Assembly: GCF_002934265.1 (NCBI RefSeq)
Contig: NZ_PTIX01000001.1
Location: 186,001 to 250,000 of the forward strand
Direction: 5' to 3'
DNA: 64,000 nt
Source: Actinokineospora auranticolor
GTDB lineage: Bacteria; Actinomycetota; Actinomycetes; Mycobacteriales; Pseudonocardiaceae
Positions 34,165 through 43,079 of this stretch are shown piece after piece. Position 1 is the first letter of the stretch; every line of letters starts with the position of its first letter. Under the pieces are notes generated by a model. That model was given only the letters and a program-made list of their open reading frames with translations, made no database searches and had not been told where the DNA came from. A program made the position numbers and the translations under genes.

Positions 34165-35310
34165 GTGATGATCTCCGACTTAAGCGCGGACCCCGCCTTC
34201 GACCTGGACCCCGGGGTCGTCCACCTCAACCCCGGCGCGTTCGGCGTGGTCCCGCGCGCGGTGCTCCGGGCGCGGAACGGCTACCAGCGCAGACTCGAGG
34301 CCAACCCGACGCGCTTCCACCGGGTGGAGCTGTTCGACCTGGTCAACCGGGCCCGCGCGGCCGCCGCGGGGTTCCTCGGCACCGACGGCGTGGCACTGGT
34401 GCGCAGCGCGTCGGAGGCGATCGCCACGGTGCTGGCGGCCATCCCGTTCGCCGAGGGCGACGAGATCCTCACCTCCGAGCACGCCTACCAGACCGTGCTG
34501 TTCGCCTGCCGCGAGCGCGCCCACGTGCGGGCCGCGCCGTTCCCGCTCGACGCCGGGCCGGACGAGGTCGCCGCCGCGTTCGTCGCCGGGCTGCGGCCGA
34601 CGACCCGGCTCGTGGTCGTCGACGCGATCACCTCCGCGACGGCGCTGGTGCTGCCGGTGGCGAAGGTGGCGCGCGTGTGCCGCGAGCGCGGGGTGCCGGT
34701 GTTCGTCGACGCCGCGCACGTGCCCGGCCACATCGACCAGCGGCCCGCCGACCTCGGGGTGGACTTCTGGGTCGGCAGCTTCCACAAGTGGGCCTACGCC
34801 CCGCGCGCGGTGGCGGGGCTGTACCTGGCGCCGCGGTGGCGGGAGCAGGTCAAGCCGCTGGTGCCGTCGTGGCTGCACCCGAGCGCCTTCCCCCGCTGGT
34901 TCGACCACGCGGGCGGCGACGACTACTCCGCCTGGCTCGCCCTGCCCGAGGCCATCGACTTCTGGCACGACGCGGGCGGCTGGGACGCGGTCACCCGCAG
35001 CGCCCTCCTCCTCGACCGCGGCGTCCGGCTGGTCGCCGACGCCATCGGCGTGCCCGGCCCCGTCACCCCGCGCCACGCCCCCCTGATGCGGCTGCTGCCG
35101 CTGCCCCGCCACTGGGCCCCGGACGTCGCGGGGGCCCGCGCGCTGTACGAGGAACTGAGCACCCGCCACCGCATCGAGGTCCCGGTGGTCCGCTGGCGGG
35201 ACGACCCGTACCTGCGCATCGGCGCCACCATCGTCAACCGACCGGCCGACTACCAGGCCCTCGCCTCGGCGCTGTCCCAACACCGCTCGCACCTCAGCCG
35301 AACCAGCTGA
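34165..35310 (+). CDS. Class V aminotransferase, isopenicillin-N epimerase (CefD)-like
   Basis: 381 residues. VVHLNPGAFGVVPRAVLRA begins the fold; SASEAIATVL and FVDAAHVPGH give the PLP phosphate- and ring-contact positions; the PLP Lys is in SFHKWAYAPRAVAGLYL. C-terminal YLRIGATIVNRPADYQAL is typical of CefD-type enzymes, which include epimerases and cysteine-desulfurase-like lyases. The real substrate is unknown, and there is no beta-lactam cluster here. GTG 34165 follows CAGAAT by 7 nt; ATG 34168 is the next codon. Confidence 0.8.
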   Translation: MMISDLSADPAFDLDPGVVHLNPGAFGVVPRAVLRARNGYQRRLEANPTRFHRVELFDLVNRARAAAAGFLGTDGVALVRSASEAIATVLAAIPFAEGDEILTSEHAYQTVLFACRERAHVRAAPFPLDAGPDEVAAAFVAGLRPTTRLVVVDAITSATALVLPVAKVARVCRERGVPVFVDAAHVPGHIDQRPADLGVDFWVGSFHKWAYAPRAVAGLYLAPRWREQVKPLVPSWLHPSAFPRWFDHAGGDDYSAWLALPEAIDFWHDAGGWDAVTRSALLLDRGVRLVADAIGVPGPVTPRHAPLMRLLPLPRHWAPDVAGARALYEELSTRHRIEVPVVRWRDDPYLRIGATIVNRPADYQALASALSQHRSHLSRTS

Positions 35311-35843
35311 CGCGGCCATCTCGCGACTCGGCTGCCCCGCCACCCGCCCCGGGGCGCTGCTGCCGCGAACGCGATTTCGCATGACGCCCGCCCAGCCGGT
35401 GGCCGCGAGGCCCTCCCGACCGGAATGCCACGGCCGGCGCCGAGGAACCGAGCAGAACGCGGACCTGAGGCCCGCGCGGCTGTCGTGTCCGCGCGGCAGG
35501 TGGCCACCGCGGCGTGCTTGAGGTCGAGCTCGCCCGTCGCGGTCGAGGAGCTCGGACCCTTGGTGAACCGGCGCCCGGGCCGCCCAGCCGCGGCGGCGTC
35601 GGCTCAACGCCGCCGCGAAACTCGACGGATCCAACCGGCCGCCGCCTCGTCACCCGGCCGCCGTGAACCCGTCGTCGCACGACCCGCACCCGCCCAATGC
35701 CCGGCGAGAGGTCCCCGGGACCGGAGAACCCCCTGGTCTCAATTCTCTCGCGGCGCGGCCGGTGATCGGCGGTCCTCCGGCGGGCCTGTGGACAACTTCC
35801 GGAGATGTGGACAGCGGTGTCGGAAAGCGCGTCGAAGGGCGGA
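35311..35843. other. Gene-free interval with copy E
   Basis: About 530 bp in which no reading frame yields recognisable protein; all long frames look like GC-driven noise. It contains the diverged repeat at 35721-35796 and a second near-match DnaA box at 35806-35814 (TGTGGACAG). Confidence 0.5.
35721..35796 (+). repeat. 76-bp dispersed element, diverged copy E, with DnaA box
   Basis: The right end GGGCCTGTGGACAAC, the CAATTCT block and the CCCCC run occur at the same spacing as in copies A-C, though the left 12 bp are poorly conserved. TGTGGACAA at 35787-35795 is a perfect DnaA box. Confidence 0.6.
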
Positions 35844-36083
35844 CTACTGGACCTCGCTGTCCGGTGGTGGGATGCCGAAGTCGCCGCAGGCGGGCTCGAC
35901 TTTGTCCACTCCGGACACCGCGCGCAGGGTTCGGATGGCGCCGGTGGGGGCCGAGCCGGTGATGGTGCCGATCTCCGCGAGCACGTGCTCCACCCGCAGG
36001 CCCGCCGCGGTCAGGTCCGCGACGACCTCCGGCAGGCGGGACGCGGCGTCGGCCGACACCACCACCAGGACCGGTTCGCTCAC
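35844..36083 (-). CDS. Small I9-propeptide-like protein downstream of a subtilase
   Basis: 79 residues. The pattern PVLVVVSADAASRLPEVVADLTAAGL, VEHVLAEIGTITGSAP and AIRTLRAVSGVDKVEPA suggests a beta-alpha-beta-beta-alpha-beta ferredoxin-like fold, as in peptidase inhibitor I9 (subtilisin propeptides); similar small proteins are sometimes mislabelled ketohydroxyglutarate aldolase. GTG 36083 overlaps the subtilase stop (GTGA), so both are made together. It lacks a signal peptide, like its partner. A stand-alone chaperone or inhibitor for the adjacent protease is the inference. Confidence 0.65.
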   Translation of the reverse strand: MSEPVLVVVSADAASRLPEVVADLTAAGLRVEHVLAEIGTITGSAPTGAIRTLRAVSGVDKVEPACGDFGIPPPDSEVQ

Positions 36084-37288
36084 GGGGATTGGACCAGGCC
36101 CGCGCCGACGTCCGTGCTCGGCAGGGGCAGCCTGCGGGCGGACTGGGACAGGCGGGCCCACAGCTCCCACCCGCGCGCGCCGGTCGCCTGGGCGATCAGC
36201 GCCGCGACGCCCGCGACGTGCGGGGTGGCCATGCTGGTGCCGCTGATCCGGTTGTAGTTCTTCGGCCGCGGCCACGACGAGTACACGTCCAGGCCGGGGG
36301 CCACCACGTCCACCGCGCCGATCTCGTCGACGGTGCCGCAGGAGAACCACGCCAGCGCGGACGCCACGTCGATGGCGCCGACGGCCAGGACCGACGGGCA
36401 GTTCGCCGGGTGCCCGACCGGCCAGATGACGCCGTTCTGCCGCTTCGAGTCGTTGCCCGCCGCGGCCACGATCAGCGTGCCCTGCGCCAGCGCGCGGTTG
36501 GCGACGGTCTCCCAGGTCTGCGAGTACGGCGTGCCCGGCCGCACCGTGGCGCCCAGCGACATCGACACGATCTGGCAGTTGTTCGACACCGCCCACGCGA
36601 TGCCCGCCAGGATGCCGCCGTCGGTGCCGGAGCCCTGGTTGCTGAGCACCTTGCCCGTGAAGATCTCCGCCTTGTACGCCACGCCGTACCCCGGGCCCGT
36701 GCCCGGCTCGCGCGGACCGGCGGCGCTGCCCACGCAGTGCGTGCCGTGCCCGTGGCCGTCGTCGGGGGACTCGCCGGGGACGAACGAGATCCGGGTGACC
36801 GCGCGGCCCGCGAAGTCCGGGTGCTCGACGTCGAAGCCGGTGTCGAGCACCGCGATCCGGATGCCCTCGCCGGTCGCCGCGCTCAACTGGGCGCGCACGG
36901 CCTGCAGGCCCCAGGTGAACCGCGACTCGTCGGCGCCCGCGGGGGCGGCCACCTCGGCGTCCGGGGCCTCGGTGCTGATCGCGTACACCCGGCGTTCGGC
37001 CTCCAGCGCCACGATCGGGCCGGGTTCGTCGACCGCGCGGGCCAGCGCCGCGGCCTGCTCGGTGTCGGCGTCCACCACCGCGACGCCGAGCCGGTCGTAG
37101 ACCAGGTTCTCGGCACCGGCGAAGTCGACCCCCGCGGCCTCGGCGGTGCTCGCGGTGCTGATGCCCGCGACCCGGCGCAGCTCGTGGGTACCGGCGGCCA
37201 CCGCGTCGTCGGCCAGCAGCACCAGGTACCGGCCGGTCGTCTCGGTCTCCGCCGGGGAGTCGTCTGGGGTCGTTCCTGGCTCGGACAT
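36080..37288 (-). CDS. S8 subtilisin-family serine peptidase without signal peptide
   Basis: 402 residues. Catalytic triad Asp149 (AVLDTGFD), His181 (GHGHGTHC) and Ser352 (ISGTSMATPHVAG), with oxyanion Asn279 (AAAGND). Residues 20-105 (YLVLLADDAV to VYAIS) read as an N-terminal I9-like region. There is no signal peptide or membrane segment, so it is probably cytosolic or exported by another route. The unpaired Cys at GTHC and in NNCQI, NCPS and FSCGT is unusual for a secreted enzyme. It is coupled to the small I9-like gene downstream. Start ATG 37288. Confidence 0.87.
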   Translation of the reverse strand: MSEPGTTPDDSPAETETTGRYLVLLADDAVAAGTHELRRVAGISTASTAEAAGVDFAGAENLVYDRLGVAVVDADTEQAAALARAVDEPGPIVALEAERRVYAISTEAPDAEVAAPAGADESRFTWGLQAVRAQLSAATGEGIRIAVLDTGFDVEHPDFAGRAVTRISFVPGESPDDGHGHGTHCVGSAAGPREPGTGPGYGVAYKAEIFTGKVLSNQGSGTDGGILAGIAWAVSNNCQIVSMSLGATVRPGTPYSQTWETVANRALAQGTLIVAAAGNDSKRQNGVIWPVGHPANCPSVLAVGAIDVASALAWFSCGTVDEIGAVDVVAPGLDVYSSWPRPKNYNRISGTSMATPHVAGVAALIAQATGARGWELWARLSQSARRLPLPSTDVGAGLVQSP

Positions 37289-37471
37289 CGCATCCGCCCT
37301 TCGTCGCGGCTAGCCCACCTGAAAGTGTGATCGCAACCCACGCTTGGGTGTAACGCTCATCACACTTTTGCCGTAACTGCGACCATCGGGTGACAGGGGC
37401 CGGATCTGTTCCCGGCGGTCCACCCCGTGGCACACCCCGAAGTGGTCGGCCCGTGCGTTTACTGTCGGAGC

Positions 37472-38710
37472 ATGCAGACCTGGCAATCCCACCCGGTGCC
37501 GCGGGTGGAGGGCACACCGCGCCCGCTGCGGTTGTTCGACACCGCCGCGGGCGAGGTCCGGCCTACGGCCCCCGGACCGACCGCCACGATGTACGTCTGC
37601 GGGATCACCCCGTACGACGCCACCCACCTCGGGCACGCGGCCACCTACCTGGCCTTCGACCTGGTGCACCGGCAGTGGTTGGACAACGGCCACGAGGTCC
37701 ACTACGTGCAGAACGTGACCGACATCGACGACCCGCTGCTGGAGCGGGCCGCGCGCGACCGGGACGACTGGGTGGTCCTGGGCATGCGCGAGACCGCGCT
37801 GTTCCGCGAGGACATGACCGCCCTGCGCGTGCTGCCGCCCCGGGAGTACGTCGGCGCGGTCGAGTCCATCCCGGAGATCGTCGAGGCGGTGGCGAAGCTG
37901 CTGGCGGACGGCGCCGCGTACCGCGTGGACGACCCGGAGTACCCGGACGTCTACTTCGACCACAACGCCACCGGCCGCTTCGGCGGCGAGTCCAACTACG
38001 ACGAGTCCACGATGAACCGGTTCTTCGCCGAGCGCGGCGGCGACCCGGACCGCCGGGGCAAGCGCCACCCGCTCGACGCGCTGCTGTGGCGCTCGGCCCG
38101 GCCGGGCGAGCCCAGCTGGGACAGCGAACTCGGCGCGGGCCGCCCCGGCTGGCACGTCGAGTGCAGCGTCATCGCGCTCAACCGGCTCGGCATGACCTTC
38201 GACCTGCAGGGCGGCGGGTCGGACCTGATCTTCCCGCACCACGAGTACAGCGCGGCCCACGCCGAGGCGCTGACCGGCCAGCACCCGTTCGCGCGGCACT
38301 ACACGCACGCGGCGATGATCGCCCTCGACGGCGAGAAGATGTCGAAGTCGCGCGGCAACCTGGTGTTCGTGTCGCGGCTGCGGGCCGACAAGGTCGACCC
38401 GATGGCGGTCCGGCTGGGCCTGTTCGCGGGTCACTACCGCACCGACCGGGCGTGGACCGACCAGGTCCTGGCGGACGCCCAGACCCGACTGGCCACGTGG
38501 CGGGCGGCCGTGGTTGCACCGGCGGCGGCCGACGCCCGACCGCTGGTCGCGGCCCTGCGCGACCACCTCGCGAACGACTTGGACACCCCGAAGGCGCTGG
38601 CCACGGTCGACGCCTGGGCCGCCCGCACCCTCGCGGGCGGCGAATCGGACGCGGAGGCCCCGGCCTTGGCCCGCGACGCGATCGACGCCCTGCTCGGCAT
38701 CGCGCTCTGA
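37472..38710 (+). CDS. mshC: Cysteine:1-D-myo-inositol 2-amino-2-deoxy-alpha-D-glucopyranoside ligase (mycothiol synthesis)
   Basis: 412 residues. It is a CysRS paralog: [16 protein letters not shown] carries the zinc Cys and HIGH-like motif, [11 protein letters not shown] the further zinc ligands, and [10 protein letters not shown] the KMSKS loop; the tRNA-binding C-terminal part of CysRS is missing. It joins Cys to GlcN-Ins in the third step of mycothiol synthesis. ATG 37472 follows TACTGT by 6 nt, a leaderless start. A long hairpin follows the stop. It is monocistronic. Confidence 0.96.
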   Translation: MQTWQSHPVPRVEGTPRPLRLFDTAAGEVRPTAPGPTATMYVCGITPYDATHLGHAATYLAFDLVHRQWLDNGHEVHYVQNVTDIDDPLLERAARDRDDWVVLGMRETALFREDMTALRVLPPREYVGAVESIPEIVEAVAKLLADGAAYRVDDPEYPDVYFDHNATGRFGGESNYDESTMNRFFAERGGDPDRRGKRHPLDALLWRSARPGEPSWDSELGAGRPGWHVECSVIALNRLGMTFDLQGGGSDLIFPHHEYSAAHAEALTGQHPFARHYTHAAMIALDGEKMSKSRGNLVFVSRLRADKVDPMAVRLGLFAGHYRTDRAWTDQVLADAQTRLATWRAAVVAPAAADARPLVAALRDHLANDLDTPKALATVDAWAARTLAGGESDAEAPALARDAIDALLGIAL

Positions 38711-38716
38711 CGCGGG

Positions 38717-38757
38717 CGGTGGTGGCGGTGCCTCGGGCGGAGGTGCCGCCACCACCG
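38717..38757 (+). terminator. Hairpin terminator after mshC
   Basis: CGGTGGTGGCGG (38717-38728) and CCGCCACCACCG (38746-38757) form a perfect 12-bp stem with a 17-nt loop that can itself pair (CCTC/GAGG). It begins 7 nt after the stop. Confidence 0.6.
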
Positions 38758-38901
38758 ACGAAGTGGCGATGCCTGCCGAGCGGGCGCTGTGGATCGACGC
38801 TGTCGCGTGGACGGTCGTTGGCTCGTGGCCATCACGCGGGTGGGCGGGGCATCGGCCTTGGCATTCCCCCGACCGGCGCGACCCGATGGCGCGGCGCGCG
38901 T

Positions 38902-38977
38902 GCCTCCGGCCCCCGATATCCATGCTACCGGCCGGGGCCGACAGTGCTCGGCGGAGATGATCATGCCTGTGGACAAC
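38902..38977 (+). repeat. 76-bp dispersed element, copy C, with DnaA box
   Basis: It begins GCCTCCGGCCCCCGATATC and ends GCCTGTGGACAAC. The perfect DnaA box TGTGGACAA (38968-38976) is followed by GTGTCCACA (one mismatch, 38986-38994) in inverted orientation, so CCTGTGGACA and TGTCCACAGG (38966-38996) form a 10-bp inverted repeat. Confidence 0.85.
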
Positions 38978-39030
38978 CGCCGGGGGTGTCCACAGGGGAG
39001 TGGTCCGGGGGAGTGGTCCGGAGGGGAGGG

Positions 39031-40179
39031 CTACGGCCCTTCGGGGGCCGGATCCGGTTTGCGGGGGCGGTGCAGGGCGAGGGTCAGCGGGGCGTTGACC
39101 GCGACCAGGGCCGCCGGGATCAAGAAACCCAGGGCCGGTTCCGCTTGGTACAGCGGCGTGAAGGCCAGCGGGGACACCGCCGCGCCGGTGAAGCGGAGGG
39201 ATTGCACCACCGATACCGCGCCCGCGCGGTTCGGGCCCTCCCCGCCGAGCACCAAAGCGTTGACGCCCACCAGGACCAGTTGGGCGGTGATGCCCGTCAG
39301 TGCCCAGAGGACGGTCACCGCCGGCAGCCACGGCAGGGTGCCCACCAGCGCGATCGGCACGGCGCCGACCACCGAGCCGATGAGGACCGCCCGGCGCGCG
39401 CCGATGCGGTCGATGGACCTGCCCACGTACCTCGCGCTCAGCAACCCCACCACGCCGAAACCGGTCAGCACCAGGCCCCTGGACGCCGCGCTCAGGTTGA
39501 AGACCTCTTCGGCGCGCAAGGCCAGCAGGACCGACATGCCGCCCAGGCACGCCCAGCCGACCAGGGCCAGCCAGCCCGCGCGCAGGACCGAGGGGCGCCA
39601 GGCCGAGCGCAGGGTGGCGGTGGTGCGCTGCCGTTCGCGCATCTGCTCCGGCAGGCCCGCCATGGCCAGCGCCAGGGACACGACCGCGACGCCGACGAAG
39701 GCGACGCGCCAGTTCACCTCCGCCGCCACGCCGCCCAGCAGTGGGGCGCTGGTCTGGCCCGCCGCCTGCAGCGAGGCGAACAGGCCGAGGGTGCGGCCCA
39801 GGCGCTCCGGCGGCGTGATGGTGGCTATCGCGGCCAGCAGCAGGGGCGTGGTGAACGCGTTCGCCCCGCCCTGGACGGCGCGGGCCGCGAGGAACAGCGG
39901 GTAGTCACCCGCCACGGCGCACAGCAGCGACGCCGCGACGTACACCAGGTACGCGACGCGCACGCTGCGGGACGCGCCCCAGCGCGCGCCCAGGGTGCCC
40001 GAGAACAGCATGAGGGCCGCGAACGGCACCAGGTACGCCGTCAGCGAGTACGACGCCACCTGCGGTGACACGTCGAAGTCCCGGCCGAGCTCGGGCAGCA
40101 TGGCGGTGGTGATCCCGCCCGCGAACGGACCGAGGAAACCACCCGCGTAGAGCGCGGCCAGGGTGAGGCGGGGGTTCAC
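39031..40179 (-). CDS. MFS transporter, drug-exporter type
   Basis: 382 residues, about 12 hydrophobic segments. The first half has ALYAGGFLGPFAGGITTAMLPELG and, at the loop 2-3 position, FSGTLGARWGASRSVRVAY; segment 5 has AGQTSAPLLGG. It fits the Bcr/EmrD-like exporters of small molecules by proton antiport. The substrate is unknown. Its GTG overlaps the PAC2 stop (GTGA), so it depends on PAC2 translation; the functional link, if any, is unclear. Confidence 0.8.
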   Translation of the reverse strand: MNPRLTLAALYAGGFLGPFAGGITTAMLPELGRDFDVSPQVASYSLTAYLVPFAALMLFSGTLGARWGASRSVRVAYLVYVAASLLCAVAGDYPLFLAARAVQGGANAFTTPLLLAAIATITPPERLGRTLGLFASLQAAGQTSAPLLGGVAAEVNWRVAFVGVAVVSLALAMAGLPEQMRERQRTTATLRSAWRPSVLRAGWLALVGWACLGGMSVLLALRAEEVFNLSAASRGLVLTGFGVVGLLSARYVGRSIDRIGARRAVLIGSVVGAVPIALVGTLPWLPAVTVLWALTGITAQLVLVGVNALVLGGEGPNRAGAVSVVQSLRFTGAAVSPLAFTPLYQAEPALGFLIPAALVAVNAPLTLALHRPRKPDPAPEGP

Positions 40180-41093
40180 ACCCCGGTCGGGCCGGGACCC
40201 GGGCCACCGCGGCCCGGGCGGCGCCTGCGCAGGTAGCGCTCGAACTCCGCGGCGATGGCGTCACCGCTGGTCTCGTTGAGGGTGTTCTCCGCGTCGCCGC
40301 GCTCCTCCAAGGCGCGCACGTAGTTGCGCACGTCCTCGTCCTCCTCGGCCATCTCGCTGACCGTCTGCTGCCACTCGTCGGCCTGGTCGGGCAGCGTGCC
40401 CAGCGGCACCTCCACGTCCAGCACCTCCTCCACCCGGTGCAGCAGCGCCAGCGTGGCCTTCGGCGACGGCGGCTGCGACACGTAGTGCGGCACCGCGGCC
40501 CAGATCGAGATCGCGGGCACGCCCGCGCGCACGCACGCGTCCTGCAGCACCCCGACGATGCCCGTCGGCCCCTCGTACCGGGAGCGCTCCAGGCCGAAGC
40601 GGGCCGCGGAGGTGGCGTCGTAGGCCGTGCCGGTCACCGGGACCGGGCGGGTGTGCGGGGTGTCGGCCAGCAGCGCGCCCAGGGTGACCACCGTGGTGAT
40701 GTTCAGGTCCTCGATGTGGCCCAGCAGATCGGCGCAGAACCGGCGCCAGCGCATGTTCGGCTCGATGCCGTGCACCAGCACGACGTCCCGGTTGGACCCC
40801 GGCGGCCTGCACAGGTAGAGCCGCGTGGTCGGCCACTCGACCCTCCGGCTGACACCGTCCACCATGCGCACCGTCGGGCGGGTGACCTGGAAGTCGTAGT
40901 AGTCGTCCGGGTCGATCTCCAGCAGCGGGCTGGCGTCCCAGGTGAGTTGCAGGTGCTCGATCGCGGTGCTGGCCGCGTCCCCGGCGTCGTTCCATCCCTC
41001 GAACGCGGCCACCATGACGGGGTCGACGAGGTGTCTGGGCTCCGGAGCGGGCTCGTCCAGAGGTGTCGGCTCGGGGGTGGGCAGGTCGGTCAC
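40176..41093 (-). CDS. PAC2-family protein (proteasome assembly chaperone-like fold)
   Basis: 305 residues. VDPVMVAAFEGWNDAGDAASTAIEHL, YYDFQVTRPTVR, LVHGIEPNMRWRRF, TLGALLADTPHTRPVPVTG and GPTGIVGVLQDACVRAGVPAISIWAAVPHYV match the actinobacterial PAC2 family. The fold is shared with eukaryotic 20S assembly chaperones, and the proteasome genes lie 8-22 kb away, but a role in bacterial proteasome assembly is not established. GTG 41093 follows TAGGCT (41100-41105) by 6 nt, a leaderless start. Confidence 0.88.
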   Translation of the reverse strand: MTDLPTPEPTPLDEPAPEPRHLVDPVMVAAFEGWNDAGDAASTAIEHLQLTWDASPLLEIDPDDYYDFQVTRPTVRMVDGVSRRVEWPTTRLYLCRPPGSNRDVVLVHGIEPNMRWRRFCADLLGHIEDLNITTVVTLGALLADTPHTRPVPVTGTAYDATSAARFGLERSRYEGPTGIVGVLQDACVRAGVPAISIWAAVPHYVSQPPSPKATLALLHRVEEVLDVEVPLGTLPDQADEWQQTVSEMAEEDEDVRNYVRALEERGDAENTLNETSGDAIAAEFERYLRRRRPGRGGPGPGPTGV

Positions 41094-41099
41094 CGGGTT

Positions 41100-41105
41100 A
41101 GCCTA
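41100..41105 (-). promoter_or_regulatory. -10 box of leaderless PAC2 transcript
   Basis: TAGGCT on the minus strand lies 6 nt from GTG 41093. A second TAGGCT on the plus strand near 41134 may serve the divergent HAD gene. Confidence 0.5.
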
Positions 41106-41215
41106 CGGCCCGGCTCGGACAGGCGGAGATCGTAGGCTGGGGACAGGCCGGTGCGGCCCGCTACGCCGATGGCGAACCGGGCAAATCGGGTGAACGCGAA
41201 ACCTGGGGGAACACC

Positions 41216-41953
41216 TTGACCGGACCGTCCACTGCGGATGGCCTGCCCGCCGCCGTGCTCTGGGACATGGATGGCACGCTGACCGACTCCGAGAAGCTGT
41301 GGGACATCCCGCTCTCGGAGTACTCGCTCAAGCTGGGCACACCGCTGGGTGACGACACCCGCACCGCGATGATCGGCTCCAACATCCCCACCAGCATGGC
41401 GCTGCTGTTCGGCCAGGTCGGCCGGGTGCCGACCCCGGACGACATCGACGAGGCCATGGGCTGGATCAACGAGCGCATGGTCGAGCTGTTCCGCACCCGC
41501 CTCGTCATGCGGCCCGGCGCCCGGGAGGCGCTGCGGCTGGTCCGCGACACCGGCGTGCCCACGGCCCTGGTCACCTCCACCGAACGGCACCTGACCGAGG
41601 TGGCGCTGGACACCATCGGCCGCGAGTTCTTCGACGTCACGGTCTGCGGCGACGAGGTCGACGGCCGCAACAAGCCCCTGCCCGAGCCCTACCTCAAGGC
41701 CGCCCGCCTGCTCGGCGTCGAGCCGACCCGCTGCCTGGCCATCGAGGACTCGCCCACCGGCACCGCCGCCGCCGAGGCCGCGGGCTGCGCCGTGCTGGTG
41801 GTGCCCTGCGAGGTCGCGGTGCCGGAGGGTCCGGCCCGGGTGCTGCGGTCCTCGCTGGTCGGCTTGGACGAGGCCCTGCTGCGCGAACTGGTGGCGGTGT
41901 CGGCGAGCGCGGGCGCGGGTGGGAGGATCGGTGCTCGTGAAGACCTTCGATGA
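41216..41953 (+). CDS. HAD-superfamily phosphatase
   Basis: 245 residues. Motif [12 protein letters not shown], motif [12 protein letters not shown], motif III Lys in [10 protein letters not shown] and motif [18 protein letters not shown] mark a beta-phosphoglucomutase-like HAD phosphatase. The helical cap spans about 35-95. The substrate is unknown; the position immediately before hisE (overlap 17 bp) is conserved in actinobacteria as far as I recall, but this does not prove a role in histidine synthesis. The start is TTG 41216, with GGGGGA upstream. Confidence 0.85.
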   Translation: MTGPSTADGLPAAVLWDMDGTLTDSEKLWDIPLSEYSLKLGTPLGDDTRTAMIGSNIPTSMALLFGQVGRVPTPDDIDEAMGWINERMVELFRTRLVMRPGAREALRLVRDTGVPTALVTSTERHLTEVALDTIGREFFDVTVCGDEVDGRNKPLPEPYLKAARLLGVEPTRCLAIEDSPTGTAAAEAAGCAVLVVPCEVAVPEGPARVLRSSLVGLDEALLRELVAVSASAGAGGRIGAREDLR

Positions 41954-42200
41954 GCTGTTCGCCGAGCTCACTGACCGCGCCAAGAACCGGCCCGAGGGGT
42001 CGGGCACCGTCGCCGCCCTGGACGCGGGGGTGCACGCGCAGGGCAAGAAGGTCCTGGAGGAGGCGGGCGAGGTGTGGATCGCCGCCGAGTACCAGAGCGA
42101 CGCCGAGCTGTCCGAGGAGATCTCCCAGCTGCTGTACCGGGTGCAGGTCCTGATGCTCGGCCGCGGCCTCACCCTCGACGACGTCTACAAGTATCTGTGA
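41937..42200 (+). CDS. hisE: Phosphoribosyl-ATP diphosphatase
   Basis: 87 residues. [72 protein letters not shown] (within positions 25-85) is the full MazG-like HisE sequence with its metal-binding Glu residues (EEAGE, EE). It hydrolyses PR-ATP to PR-AMP in the second step of histidine synthesis. hisG is not adjacent. GTG 41937 is chosen to match the usual N-terminus; GGGAGG at 41921 would also fit GTG 41931. Confidence 0.94.
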   Translation: MKTFDELFAELTDRAKNRPEGSGTVAALDAGVHAQGKKVLEEAGEVWIAAEYQSDAELSEEISQLLYRVQVLMLGRGLTLDDVYKYL

Positions 42201-42989
42201 CTAGCCCTTCTCGGGCTCCCGCTTCCGGACCATGAGTGCTTGGGCGCCGCGCGCCGCGGCGCCCTGTTCGTCGTGCAGGGTGGATAGCGCGAGACCGGTC
42301 CCGGAGGGGCCGAGGATCGAGTGCGCGTCCAGGCCGATCCATTCGCCGACCGGGTGCCGGGTGAGGTGGACCGTCAATTCCGTGTTGATGAACCACCATT
42401 CCCGGGGGTCCAGCGAACCCGACGCGCCGCTGCCCGAATCGGCGACCGTGAGCAGCCGCTGGAGACCGGTCGGCGTTTCCCCGGGCACGAGCGGCACCAG
42501 TTGCCGCGCCCATATGGTGGCCGGGCCGGGCTCGCCGAGCGAGCCCTTGAGCGAACGCCATTCCAGCGCGTCCAGGTAACCGGGTCCCCACCCCTCCGGC
42601 CGCGAAATCGGCGTCCCGGATTCCGGCGGGGCCAGCGGCGGGACGTCGTCCCCGGTGGCGACCGCCGAGGTGTCCGCCGTCGCGACCCGCCAAGCCGCCG
42701 CGCGGGCGGCCACCCGGTCGTTCGCCCGCAGTTCGGCGCGCAGCAACTCCACCGACCGCCCCGGCCGCTCGATGGCGGCCGTGACCTCCACGTCGGCGAC
42801 CGGCACCGGACCCAGGATCTCCACCGTGACCCGGGTGATCAGCGTCGGCACCGCTGACGGCAGCGCCTCCAGCGCCCGGGCCAGCAGCGCCGACGGCGGC
42901 CCCAGGTGCTGGCTGCGCGCCGTCCACGGACCCGCCGTGTGGGTCGTGGACCAGTACCGGTCGCCCCCAAGGGGCTCGTAGAACGACAC
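42201..42989 (-). CDS. Thioesterase-family (double-hotdog, TesB-like) protein
   Basis: 262 residues from GTG 42989, which has GGAGGA 9 nt upstream and begins SFYEPLGGDRYWSTTHTAGPW, the usual N-terminus of this actinobacterial family. The N-terminal hotdog has HLGPPSALLARALEALP and VTVEILGPVPVADVEVTAAI; the C-terminal one has WWFINTELTVHLTRHPVGEWIGLDA. It probably hydrolyses acyl-CoA or acyl-carrier thioesters. A longer TTG start at 43076, 3 nt after the RecB-type stop, would add 29 residues of unconserved look. Confidence 0.75.
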   Translation of the reverse strand: MSFYEPLGGDRYWSTTHTAGPWTARSQHLGPPSALLARALEALPSAVPTLITRVTVEILGPVPVADVEVTAAIERPGRSVELLRAELRANDRVAARAAAWRVATADTSAVATGDDVPPLAPPESGTPISRPEGWGPGYLDALEWRSLKGSLGEPGPATIWARQLVPLVPGETPTGLQRLLTVADSGSGASGSLDPREWWFINTELTVHLTRHPVGEWIGLDAHSILGPSGTGLALSTLHDEQGAAARGAQALMVRKREPEKG

Positions 42990-43079
42990 TGCGACATCTC
43001 CTCCCACCACCCACCCCCGCTTCCCCGCCCGGCTCGGCAGGTCCGGGGCGCCCACGCCGGTGGGCGACTCGGTCAACGG

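Noticed and set aside
34165-35310. Part of a beta-lactam or secondary-metabolite cluster (CefD-like protein, IPNS-like oxygenase at 10225)
   Set aside because: The two are 23 kb apart among housekeeping genes, with no NRPS or PKS.
29974-38977. Replication origin, because of several DnaA boxes
   Set aside because: Boxes are single and kilobases apart, with no dnaA, dnaN or AT-rich unwinding region.
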